From NCBI GenBank assembly GCA_008636095.1, contig VSJD01000003.1, positions 1-11,125 on the forward strand: a stretch of 11,125 bases of DNA, given 5' to 3'. Positions 1 through 6,429 of the stretch are shown here, piece by piece. The position numbers were made by a program, and so were the translations under genes. Numbering within the stretch: position 1 is the stretch's first letter; every line of letters begins with the position of its first letter. Source of the stretch: Kiritimatiellota bacterium (GTDB lineage Bacteria; Verrucomicrobiota; Kiritimatiellia; JAAZAB01). The notes below the pieces were generated by a model that saw only the letters and a list, made by a program, of their open reading frames with translations, was not told the origin of the DNA and did not search any database.

Positions 1-1
1 C

Positions 2-529
2 CCAGCCGTGCTGTTTCCCGCCAGTCAGCTCAAGATCCTGCCCTATAACCGCTGTGTTCGGGATTTAAACGGACTGACCGAAGCCGCCTTTCTGGAAGCT
101 GTGCGCCGGCAGTTCACGCTGACGGCGAATGCCGGCCCGGTCCCAACGGGGACTGCGGTCCCAACGGGGACTGCGCACGCCGCCATGTTCCTGGGCGGGC
201 GTTGGTTTGCGATGAGTTGGACGCCCGATCCGAAGGCCAACCCGGTAGCCGCGCTGGACGTCAGTGTTCTGCAAAACAACCTGCTGGCCCCCATCCTGGG
301 AATCGCGGACCCGCGCACGGACAAGCGGATTGAATTTGTCGGCGGCATTCGCGGCACGCAGGAACTGGAACAGCGGGTCAAGACCGGCCGGGCCATGGTG
401 GCCTTTTCCATGACGCCCACGACCGTTGACCAATTGATGACGATTGCCGACGCGGGTCAATGCATGCCGCCCAAGAGCACCTGGTTCGAGCCCAAACTCC
501 GGGACGGGCTATTGGTGCATACGTTCTGA
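2..529 (+). CDS. DUF1015 family protein, C-terminal part (5' end outside window)
   Basis: This is the C-terminal ~175 residues of a DUF1015-family protein. The family is widespread, usually about 400 residues long, and has no settled biochemical role. The frame is open from base 2 with no stop, and the apparent GTG at 8 encodes an internal valine of the conserved stretch leading into SQLKILPYNR. Family blocks visible in order are SQLKILPYNR, RDLNGL, ALDVSVLQNNLLAPILGI, DPRTDKRIEFVGGIRG, and near the end DAGQCMPPKSTWFEPKLR. The reading frame ends at TGA 527-529. An oddity is an exact 18-bp tandem duplication that inserts a repeated PTGTAV-like peptide where the family normally has a variable loop. 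The gene is GC-rich, is the only plus-strand gene, and converges on the 188-residue gene 50 bp away. Family assignment is firm; function is unknown. Confidence 0.92.
   Translation, partial: PAVLFPASQLKILPYNRCVRDLNGLTEAAFLEAVRRQFTLTANAGPVPTGTAVPTGTAHAAMFLGGRWFAMSWTPDPKANPVAALDVSVLQNNLLAPILGIADPRTDKRIEFVGGIRGTQELEQRVKTGRAMVAFSMTPTTVDQLMTIADAGQCMPPKSTWFEPKLRDGLLVHTF
138..173 (+). repeat. 18-bp exact tandem duplication with hairpin core, inside DUF1015
   Basis: Two identical 18-bp units (138-155 and 156-173) lie head to tail. Each contains the inverted repeat GTCCC-AACG-GGGAC, so each could form a 5-bp stem with a 4-base loop. The length is a multiple of three, so the host reading frame is preserved and gains a repeated PTGTAV-type peptide. 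This may be a short dispersed palindromic repeat that tolerates insertion into coding sequence. Confidence 0.85.
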
Positions 530-579
530 TTTGACGGATGCCCATACAGGCGCTGATGACCTGTCATACCCGTTTTGGA

Positions 580-1146
580 TTAAGAGCAGTCGAGCACTTT
601 ATAAAGGATTTTTCTGAGATTTAGCGAGTCAGTCGAGTCACAAGGAGAACTGATAATGAGTTTATACTCAAAATGAAAACCAAACCTTTTTCTTAACACC
701 TGTTCTAAAGGGTTGTCTAAATAACGATTAATAATATCTTCGTTTATTTTAGGGAGCCTGATAAATCGTTCGCAAAATAGCAAGCCGTCTTCTTTAACCC
801 AATCAACGATCATTTCTTTAAATTCTTTTCTATTATCATCGCTATTCTCCGGCGCTCGCAACAGTAATTGTAGACGAATTTCGCATTCATCCTTCTTGGC
901 GCGCACCACGATGTCCCCCTTCATTAAATGTTCTAAAAGAACGCTAATTCCCTTGCTACGCTCATATGCAACTAAAGTCTCAAAAAAGCCGTGATCCGGC
1001 TCTGAAGACCGAAGGCGTTTCGCCTCTTCATCAATTTGAATTTCAATGTCAAACTTATTGTCCCATAATATCCCGATACAGATATTGATTGCTTTATTAA
1101 CTTGGCCTTCTTTTAATTTGTGCCAATGTCCAATTTCCCATCTCAT
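580..1146 (-). CDS. Hypothetical 188-residue cytoplasmic protein, last gene of the ATPase-symporter operon
   Basis: I do not recognise this protein. It has 188 residues, no signal peptide and no membrane segment. It opens with MRWEIGHWHKLKEGQ, is rich in charged residues, has alternating short hydrophobic strands (for example EIRLQLLLRAP) with helical stretches, and ends in DCS. The ATG at 1146-1144 is preceded by AAGGGG about 8 bases upstream, and it begins only 3 bp after the symporter stop. It is therefore almost certainly co-transcribed and translationally coupled with the symporter. The sequence is AT-rich like the symporter and unlike the flanking DUF1015 gene. A soluble partner or regulator of the symporter is possible, but nothing in the sequence shows a function. 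Confidence 0.8.
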   Translation of the reverse strand: MRWEIGHWHKLKEGQVNKAINICIGILWDNKFDIEIQIDEEAKRLRSSEPDHGFFETLVAYERSKGISVLLEHLMKGDIVVRAKKDECEIRLQLLLRAPENSDDNRKEFKEMIVDWVKEDGLLFCERFIRLPKINEDIINRYLDNPLEQVLRKRFGFHFEYKLIISSPCDSTDSLNLRKILYKVLDCS

Positions 1147-1149
1147 GGA

Positions 1150-2484
1150 TTATCCCCTTTTTAAAAACTTTTTTTCATAAATATCATTTAATAAAAGCGC
1201 ACAAAGCACGTTATCCGTAGAATTATTCCCGGTACGGAACGAGTCAGGAAGGCCTAACTGTAAGCCGCAATATAAAGCCAAATAGGCCGGCATCACTGCC
1301 TGAGGTAAATTCAGAAGTAATGCAATAGGACCGGCAAAAAGAATTAATTCGCCGGGTATTCCTGGCACCCCATAGCCGATTAAGAAAACGATCGGCACAC
1401 AAAACAAAAGCTCCAACAAGGACAGTCTAATTCCAATTATATTAACCACAACTCCTAACAAGACAAATACACAGATTAACGTGCCATTAATATTCAGGTA
1501 ACTGCCCATACCGACCACAAAACTTCTCACCTCGTCTTTAATTTGAGGATAGTGCACTTTAGTCAGATGCAGGTTAAGGGGTGTGGCTAACGATTCCGAA
1601 CTTGTAGCCCAAAGTAAAGGATAAACTTTAATCCAATATTTCGTAAAGTAAGTTCTAATACAAAAATTTCTCATGTTAAACTTCACCCACCCTATCAGGA
1701 AAGAATGCCAGATGAAACAGGCAATACCTACAAGAAATGCGCCAATGACATATATCCAAATAAAATCAGCGGGGGTGTGCGGGTTAATCTTCAAGCCTAA
1801 AAAATCTACTCTTCCTATGTTAAGGGCAAATTCTTTTAATTTTAACTGGTCTTCAATACTTTGCGGAAGATTATAGATATATCCGCCTACCGCCAGCATA
1901 AATACAGGCACTAACAATTCAAAATATTGGCCTGCATATTCAATAGAAGATAGGCAATTATTTAAAATCATTTTCAACCATCGAGTCTTCAGGGCGATAA
2001 AGCTTATAGCAACGCCCATATATATGGCAAAAAAATAAGAACTATGCGTTGCCATCCATACAAAAGACTTAAGACTATGCATTACGGCCGAGGCTAAATT
2101 GTCGCTGTGAGTGGGGAGCAAAGGGAACCTGAAGATCATCGCCGTAAATACGGCCCCCCATACGCAAGCCATGAATCTGCGTAACCCCAACCAGCCAATG
2201 ACATATACGCTGAATTTTCCAGCCTTGCCCATGCTTAATAATTTTGACAATGAAGGCGCAAATATGAAGAAGATAGCAAAGGGGGCAATAAAACCATAAG
2301 CGCCAATGAAAGAAGAAACCGACTTGTCAATTGCCTCAGAAAATCCCGCTGAAAATTTAGCCAAGAATATGCCGGCAATAAAGCTGGCAACATTCAAAGC
2401 CGGCATAAAATTCTCAAGTATATCTGTTAATCGCTTATATACTTCATCAAATTGCCTGAAAAAAGAAACGATTGCTTTCAGCAT
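1150..2484 (-). CDS. Divergent dicarboxylate/amino acid:cation symporter (SDF/DAACS family)
   Basis: This is a 444-residue polytopic membrane protein of the sodium:dicarboxylate symporter family, which imports C4-dicarboxylates or acidic amino acids with Na+ or H+. The C-terminal transport core shows the family landmarks in order. The re-entrant hairpin 1 serine motif is ATSSES (293-298). The TM7 cation-site motif is NINGT (331-335), where the usual form is NMDGT. Hairpin 2 is PGIPGE (374-379). TM8 has D414, R417-T418, N420/N421 and D424, in the D..RT.N....D arrangement that contacts substrate. The N-terminal scaffold half is poorly conserved, as usual in remote members. The ATG at 2484 has AGAGGAG upstream, and its first bases overlap the end of the preceding gene by 7 bp. 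It lies 3 bp before the following gene. The family is well supported; the substrate is uncertain because TM7 departs from the consensus. Confidence 0.88.
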   Translation of the reverse strand: MLKAIVSFFRQFDEVYKRLTDILENFMPALNVASFIAGIFLAKFSAGFSEAIDKSVSSFIGAYGFIAPFAIFFIFAPSLSKLLSMGKAGKFSVYVIGWLGLRRFMACVWGAVFTAMIFRFPLLPTHSDNLASAVMHSLKSFVWMATHSSYFFAIYMGVAISFIALKTRWLKMILNNCLSSIEYAGQYFELLVPVFMLAVGGYIYNLPQSIEDQLKLKEFALNIGRVDFLGLKINPHTPADFIWIYVIGAFLVGIACFIWHSFLIGWVKFNMRNFCIRTYFTKYWIKVYPLLWATSSESLATPLNLHLTKVHYPQIKDEVRSFVVGMGSYLNINGTLICVFVLLGVVVNIIGIRLSLLELLFCVPIVFLIGYGVPGIPGELILFAGPIALLLNLPQAVMPAYLALYCGLQLGLPDSFRTGNNSTDNVLCALLLNDIYEKKFLKRG

Positions 2485-2831
2485 GGGACTCCTCTGAAGG
2501 ACACTCGGGCAGAATCGCCTGATTTGGATGTTACTGCCGCAAGGGTTTCTTCGATCATTTTAATGACCTGGGCCCGAAAGGGTTCGACGACAGGTAAAAG
2601 GTAGAACGGCATGTCCGCCATGACTTTGACTCTGTCCTTTGAAAAAACGATTTTCCCAACCACAGGATCAGATTGAATCGTCAACTTATTCCCCTGGGCA
2701 TTCCATTTATGGGAGATCGTCCGCTTATCCTGGAACTTCTTTTCCCAGGCAACAACGACCTTCTCCAAGCGCTGCTGAAAAGATTTATCAAATGGCTTGG
2801 CGAGCGGTTTATCTAAGATTTTTTGCCGCAT
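2478..2831 (-). CDS. Polyhydroxyalkanoic acid system-type protein (PHA_gran_rgn family)
   Basis: This 117-residue soluble protein resembles the 'putative polyhydroxyalkanoic acid system protein' family, small proteins near PHA granule genes that are thought to bind or regulate granules. The matching stretch starts about residue 15 and runs to about 98. It consists of an N-terminal helix, a strand-rich centre with HKWNAQGNKLTIQ (41-53), a G-x-I-V-F strand, and MADMPFYLLPVVEPFRAQV, then a C-terminal helix. This follows the family layout of an amphipathic helix, a lipocalin-like sheet and a terminal helix. The ATG at 2831 has GAGG close upstream and overlaps the ATPase 3' end by 19 bp. The 3' end overlaps the symporter start by 7 bp. 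It is thus wedged between two membrane transport genes by double overlap, an unusual place for it. No PHA synthase, phasin or depolymerase is visible in the window. Confidence 0.72.
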   Translation of the reverse strand: MRQKILDKPLAKPFDKSFQQRLEKVVVAWEKKFQDKRTISHKWNAQGNKLTIQSDPVVGKIVFSKDRVKVMADMPFYLLPVVEPFRAQVIKMIEETLAAVTSKSGDSARVSFRGVPC

Positions 2832-5305
2832 ATATCCTCTTCCTCGTCGTTCAGCGCCATGCCTAACGGCAGTGTGCCATTCAAGGTGGCAAGGAAATTA
2901 GCCCCGTTATTCATGATTAACGAGGCGGTTAAACCAAAGAACCCGCCGAGCGCTCCCAAAATACAAAACGAATTTGGGATGGCAATGAACGCCATACTGC
3001 GCCTGACATTCCTTCTTAAATTATCGGAGACATCATATAACGAAGTAATTTTCCTGAGGTCCCCATCCATCAACACAACGTCCGCCACATCCACGGCAAT
3101 ATCGGAAGCTCCTCTTAAGGAGATGGAAACATCCGCTGTCGAAAGCGCCGGAGCATCATTAATACCATCGCCCACCATGGCAACGGAATGCCCCTTACTT
3201 TGAAACTTTTTGACATACTGCTGTTTATCGGCAGGCAATATCTCGCTATAATATTGATCAATACCGAGTTTTCCCGCGAGGGCCTTGGTAGGAGCCTCGT
3301 GGTCGCCGGAGATCAGCACAATGTCTTCGACCCCTCGGAATCTTAATCCCTGGATGACATCATACGCTTCCGCTCTGTGACTGGATTCCAGTTCAATGAC
3401 TCCGGCAAAATAATCATCCACCGCCACCATCACGGCGGAACCGCCTTTACGATGAATTTGTTTAATTTCCTTATGAATAGAAGTTGGAATATTAATATTT
3501 TCTTTAGCCATGTATTTATGACTGCCCACCTTGATGATATTCCCGTTATATTTGACTTCCACCCCAAACCCGATGTTGTATTTTGTATTATCCTTCGTTT
3601 CTAATCGGATATTATCTTTCTCAGCCTTTTTAAGAATGGCTCGGGCAATGGGATGGGTAAATTTTTGTTCTGCGATCGCCGCATAAAAAAGAACGTCTCG
3701 AGGAGAAAATTTCCCGTTGGAACAAATAATCTCTCGAACTTCCGGAACTTCCTGGGTCAAGGTGCCGGTTTTGTCGAAAATAAAGGTTTTGACTTGAGAC
3801 AAATACTCTAATGCAGACCCTTTTTTAACCAGAACTCCCTTCTTAGCCGCAACAATTAATGAGGCCAGCAGTGCCGTCGGCGCCGCCACGCGGATGCCGG
3901 TTCCAAAGTCGCTATTAATAATGGCCATAGCGGAACTATGACCCGCAGTGAAGTATCCAAGAATGGCTAAACCCAATGTGGGAATCACGGCTTTATCAGC
4001 AATTTTTTCACCAATCGATTGAACGCGGACTTTATAATTGACCGATTGCGTGATGATTTTTATGATTTTAGCAGCGACAGTGTTTTCACCTGTTTCATTC
4101 ACGCGAATATGAAGCAATCCCGCCATAAGAACCGTTGATCCGGAACACGGGTCCCCCGGTGTTTTTTCCACCGGCGCCGATTCCCCCGTCAATGCATGCT
4201 GATCAACCATGGCTTCTCCATAAACGACCTCCCCATCCACAGGAATGGTTTCACCGGTATTAACTACGATGATATCCCCCCGCTGTAAGGAATTGACGGG
4301 GACTTGTGTCTCTTGTCCATTTTTACGAAGCCACGCAAAAACGGGCTGTTTTCCAAAGGCATCCGTCAGGAGTCTTTGAGAATGTCCCGCTGTTTTGTCC
4401 ATAATGGTTTTGCCGATTGACAGACACCATACCATCAACGCGGCGGCAAAGACTTCGCCGGTCAGCAAGCAACTCATGGTAACAACACTGTCTAATATAT
4501 CCACGCCCACGCGCTTTTCCTTAAAAATGCAGCGCAAGGCCCCCTTTAATGAAGGAATGGCCGTATAGAAAACCAAAGCTGCATTCAGGGGAAGCAGAAC
4601 CGTGAAAAACGAGGTGCTCAGAATAGAAAGCAGCAATGAGGTGGTATTCGCGGCAAAAACGAGTTGAGGCATAACCATATTCCGCCCGTTGCGCTTCAAT
4701 AGGCTGATGCTGTTTTCCAATACACGAACCAATTGATCCAAGGGAACTTTTTCTTCATCGAAGAGGATCAACACGGTTCCCGTCGTGGGATTGGCTTTAT
4801 ATTTGTTCACTCCCACCGTATTAAAAAGCGCCTTTTCTATATGTTGACAGCAGGGGAAATTGTGTAACAGAAGGGGATGACGGAAACGGATTCTTCCGGG
4901 CAATTGATGCATAATCTTCCAACATGAGATGATCTTCCCCAGACGACGCAAGGTAATGGATTTCGTTGTGGGGTCCGAGTGGATCCCCCGGATGGGAGGG
5001 GGATGCGTTGGATCGGAAGGTGAAGTATCCAGGCCTTTTTGAATCTCCGCGCAAATGGACGTGGTATCCATCGCCAACGCATCATAACTGATGCGGCAGG
5101 CGGAGCGATGCGGGGTGATGTCAGCACTCGTTATGCCATCCAAGGAAAACAGACGTTGCACGAACAGCTGACACCGCAAGGATTTTGGACGCTTGAAGAC
5201 GGGGGATTTGACGCAGATGAAACCATCAGAAGAACTCCGAATCTTGAGCTTGGCGGATTTTTGTCTCACCAAGGGTTCTGCCAACTCGTTGTTTACCGTT
5301 ATCAT
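2813..5305 (-). CDS. P1B-like metal-translocating P-type ATPase with N-terminal HMA domains and no CPC motif
   Basis: This is an 830-residue ATP-driven cation pump of the inner membrane. Two HMA-like ferredoxin-fold regions come first. One is degenerate at about 19-91. The second, at about 132-198, is an HMA_2 type beginning LPGRIRFRH. The membrane domain follows from about 213. TGES is at 373-376 (actuator) and DKTGTLT at 511-517 (phosphorylated D511). HP at 551-552 is the P1B hallmark in the nucleotide domain, and GDGINDAP is at 712-719. The TM segment before the P domain, which carries CPC or a similar Cys motif in most metal pumps, reads DFGTGIRVAAPTA (466-478) with no cysteine. TM8 has NNGANFLATLNGT. 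The metal therefore cannot be read from known Cu or Zn signatures. The ATG at 5305 has a weak AGG about 8 bases upstream. The gene overlaps the next by 19 bp and heads a coupled four-gene unit. Possible substrates are Fe2+ or other divalent metals. Confidence 0.93.
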   Translation of the reverse strand: MITVNNELAEPLVRQKSAKLKIRSSSDGFICVKSPVFKRPKSLRCQLFVQRLFSLDGITSADITPHRSACRISYDALAMDTTSICAEIQKGLDTSPSDPTHPPPIRGIHSDPTTKSITLRRLGKIISCWKIMHQLPGRIRFRHPLLLHNFPCCQHIEKALFNTVGVNKYKANPTTGTVLILFDEEKVPLDQLVRVLENSISLLKRNGRNMVMPQLVFAANTTSLLLSILSTSFFTVLLPLNAALVFYTAIPSLKGALRCIFKEKRVGVDILDSVVTMSCLLTGEVFAAALMVWCLSIGKTIMDKTAGHSQRLLTDAFGKQPVFAWLRKNGQETQVPVNSLQRGDIIVVNTGETIPVDGEVVYGEAMVDQHALTGESAPVEKTPGDPCSGSTVLMAGLLHIRVNETGENTVAAKIIKIITQSVNYKVRVQSIGEKIADKAVIPTLGLAILGYFTAGHSSAMAIINSDFGTGIRVAAPTALLASLIVAAKKGVLVKKGSALEYLSQVKTFIFDKTGTLTQEVPEVREIICSNGKFSPRDVLFYAAIAEQKFTHPIARAILKKAEKDNIRLETKDNTKYNIGFGVEVKYNGNIIKVGSHKYMAKENINIPTSIHKEIKQIHRKGGSAVMVAVDDYFAGVIELESSHRAEAYDVIQGLRFRGVEDIVLISGDHEAPTKALAGKLGIDQYYSEILPADKQQYVKKFQSKGHSVAMVGDGINDAPALSTADVSISLRGASDIAVDVADVVLMDGDLRKITSLYDVSDNLRRNVRRSMAFIAIPNSFCILGALGGFFGLTASLIMNNGANFLATLNGTLPLGMALNDEEEDICGKKS

Positions 5306-5335
5306 GGCACAGCCTAAAAGTATCCTCGGTTGAAC

Positions 5336-5404
5336 TCATAAATACGCAAAAACGACAATAACAGGAGGGGATATGGAATCCCCTCCTTGCTCAAGCAGAT
5401 TCAT
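5336..5404 (-). CDS. Possible 22-residue leader peptide before the ATPase gene
   Basis: A short open frame begins at ATG 5404-5402 and ends at TGA 5338-5336. It encodes MNLLEQGGDSISPP followed by a hydrophobic tail VIVVFAYL. A GGAAGGGG sequence stands about 7-8 bases upstream of the ATG. The frame runs through the perfect hairpin at 5363-5387, so translation could affect whether that hairpin forms. It ends 30 bp before the ATPase start. This is only a suggestion, because short frames arise by chance and no conservation can be tested here. Confidence 0.22.
   Translation of the reverse strand: MNLLEQGGDSISPPVIVVFAYL
5363..5387 (-). terminator. Perfect 10-bp hairpin upstream of the ATPase gene (terminator or attenuator)
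   Basis: Bases 5363-5372 and 5378-5387 are perfect inverted complements (AGGAGGGGAT arms) around a 5-base loop. Read on the minus strand the stem is followed within about 10 bases by a T-rich run (GTCGTTTTTG). It lies between the second small membrane protein gene and the ATPase gene. It may end the upstream transcript, or attenuate read-through into the ATPase. The T-run is not immediately adjacent, so the terminator strength is uncertain. Confidence 0.5.
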
Positions 5405-5427
5405 TTCGAGCCCCTTCCTCAAGCAGA
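5390..5427. repeat. Short direct repeat between the second small gene and the ATPase hairpin
   Basis: The 10-mer CTCAAGCAGA occurs at 5390-5399 and again at 5418-5427, 28 bp apart. Similarity extends five bases to the left with one mismatch. On the minus strand each copy is followed by an AAGG-G purine run, one of which may serve as the ribosome binding site of the possible leader peptide. The repeat is small and its meaning is unknown. Confidence 0.5.
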
Positions 5428-5435
5428 ATTCCCTA

Positions 5436-5726
5436 TCATGCCGGAAGCGTGCCGCTGGCCGGCTGAGGTTCCGCGGAGGTAGGTGTCTCTTCCACCTTGG
5501 CCAGCAAGCCGTGGATGCGCTTTTTAGCATTGGGAAGATGTGTTGAGGTTGCCTTCTCTTTCCATTCGGCAAGATATTTGGATAGTGCCTTATATCCATC
5601 GCGGGAATGCTTGCCGATGCTTTTCACGACAGGCTGCACTTTCTGCTTGATTTTAGGATACTTTAGTCCGACCACGACACCGGCTAAAAAAAGCAGTGAC
5701 CCGATTGTTTTGTTGCCTATTTCCAT
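5436..5726 (-). CDS. Small DUF5132-like membrane protein, copy 2
   Basis: This 96-residue protein starts at MEIGNK (ATG 5726-5724), chosen because AGGAGG stands 9 bases upstream; an in-frame ATG at 5765 lacks this. One N-terminal membrane helix, SLLFLAGVVVGL (10-21), is followed by YPKIKQ and a basic amphipathic region to about residue 76, then a Pro/Ala/Ser/Thr-rich tail. It aligns by eye with the small protein upstream of the HMA_2 gene: both have a Gly-containing helix, the motif xPKIx(K/Q), a proline about seven residues later, then GK and a helix with a W/Q-KEK segment. The layout resembles DUF5132 proteins, which commonly accompany HMA_2 proteins and P-type ATPases. A membrane-curving, anchoring or ATPase-partner role is inference. 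Gene reality is well supported; the family name is less so. Confidence 0.8.
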   Translation of the reverse strand: MEIGNKTIGSLLFLAGVVVGLKYPKIKQKVQPVVKSIGKHSRDGYKALSKYLAEWKEKATSTHLPNAKKRIHGLLAKVEETPTSAEPQPASGTLPA

Positions 5727-5818
5727 GGGATTATTCCTCCTTTTCCAAACACTTTCATTGATCATTCATAATATGACACCGAACTATTTAATCGTATCGC
5801 TCTACACCTCCTCTCCTC

Positions 5819-6349
5819 TTAATCCTGCGCAGGAACAGAATGTGGCCCCCTAAAGTTAAACAGCATGCTCTCGGCGGACCGCAAGATATCGTACCACTTG
5901 GGCATGACCGGATTTCGAATCAACTCTTCAATGCCCCATAAAAAAAGGATGGCGGGGAGCATGGAAGTCAGATCGGCATAACCCTTTAATCCCCGATGGG
6001 TACTTTTGTTCATTTTCCTTAGCAAAGCATACATGTTATGAGAAAGCATATTTCCTTCTATGGACATCGCCGTTTCTTCTGGCTTCACGTTTTCTTTTTC
6101 TGAATGGAAACATATTTTTGTGCCAGGAAGTGCTTTCTCTATTTCTTTTAATAATTTTTCTTTTACAATGACCTTTTCGCGGTAAATGATAATCAATGAC
6201 TTTGTAATGCTGTTAAACGCGAGTTCTTCTATTCCCTTAATCTTTAATAGTTTATCCAAATCGGGGTCTTCTTTTTTGTCGGCTCTAAAACGCAACCTTA
6301 CCCGACCGGGAATAGCGTTTACTACCCACAAATGTTCTTTTGCAGTCAT
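5819..6349 (-). CDS. HMA_2 domain protein with hydrophobic C-terminal segment
   Basis: The protein has 176 residues. The N-terminal ~78 residues form an HMA_2-type ferredoxin-like domain. Its landmark AIPGRVRLRF (12-21) matches LPGRIRFRH in the second N-terminal domain of the nearby ATPase. The strand SLIIIYREK and helix KLLKEIEKAL also follow the fold. The Cys pair of classic HMA domains is absent, so binding of soft metals by CxxC is unlikely. A linker leads to a hydrophobic stretch LTSMLPAILFLWGIEELI (128-145) followed by P-x-W-Y-D-I-L, a C-terminal pattern seen in HMA_2 proteins next to P-type ATPases. The protein is probably a membrane-associated partner of the ATPase. The ATG at 6349 has only a weak purine site (CGGAA) and lies about 10 bases from the folded region 6359-6410, so its translation may be controlled. 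Confidence 0.85.
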   Translation of the reverse strand: MTAKEHLWVVNAIPGRVRLRFRADKKEDPDLDKLLKIKGIEELAFNSITKSLIIIYREKVIVKEKLLKEIEKALPGTKICFHSEKENVKPEETAMSIEGNMLSHNMYALLRKMNKSTHRGLKGYADLTSMLPAILFLWGIEELIRNPVMPKWYDILRSAESMLFNFRGPHSVPAQD

Positions 6350-6358
6350 ATTCCGTTA

Positions 6359-6410
6359 GATTCAGTCCTGAATCCGTAACAGTAACAGGAAAACCTGTCA
6401 CGGATTCAGG
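6359..6410 (-). promoter_or_regulatory. Mutually exclusive hairpins in the leader of the HMA_2 gene
   Basis: On the plus strand, CCTGAATCCGT (6367-6377) pairs perfectly over 11 bp with ACGGATTCAGG (6400-6410). Inside that stem, ACAGG (6385-6389) pairs with CCTGT (6394-6398). A third segment, GATTCAG (6359-6365), is complementary to CTGAATC (6368-6374). The same sequence can therefore form either a long hairpin or a short one next to the HMA_2 start codon. There is no following T-run, which argues against a plain terminator. An attenuator-like or translational switch, or a mobile palindrome, are the alternatives. Confidence 0.5.
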
Positions 6411-6429
6411 AGATATATGAACCGTCAGT

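Noticed and set aside
65..460. Minus-strand frames opposite DUF1015
   Set aside because: Shadows of a conserved GC-rich gene; the plus-strand frame matches a known family.
541..585. Possible bidirectional terminator between DUF1015 and the 188-residue gene
   Set aside because: Only a 5-bp stem (ACAGG/CCTGT) with an 8-base loop, competing with another 5-bp pairing, and a short T-run several bases away. Too weak to call.
5039..5317. Plus-strand frame opposite the ATPase N-terminus
   Set aside because: Antisense to a coherent HMA-like domain and without family features.
5337..5339. ATG overlapping the leader frame stop as an alternative ATPase start
   Set aside because: It is out of frame with the ATPase and reaches a stop after 37 codons.
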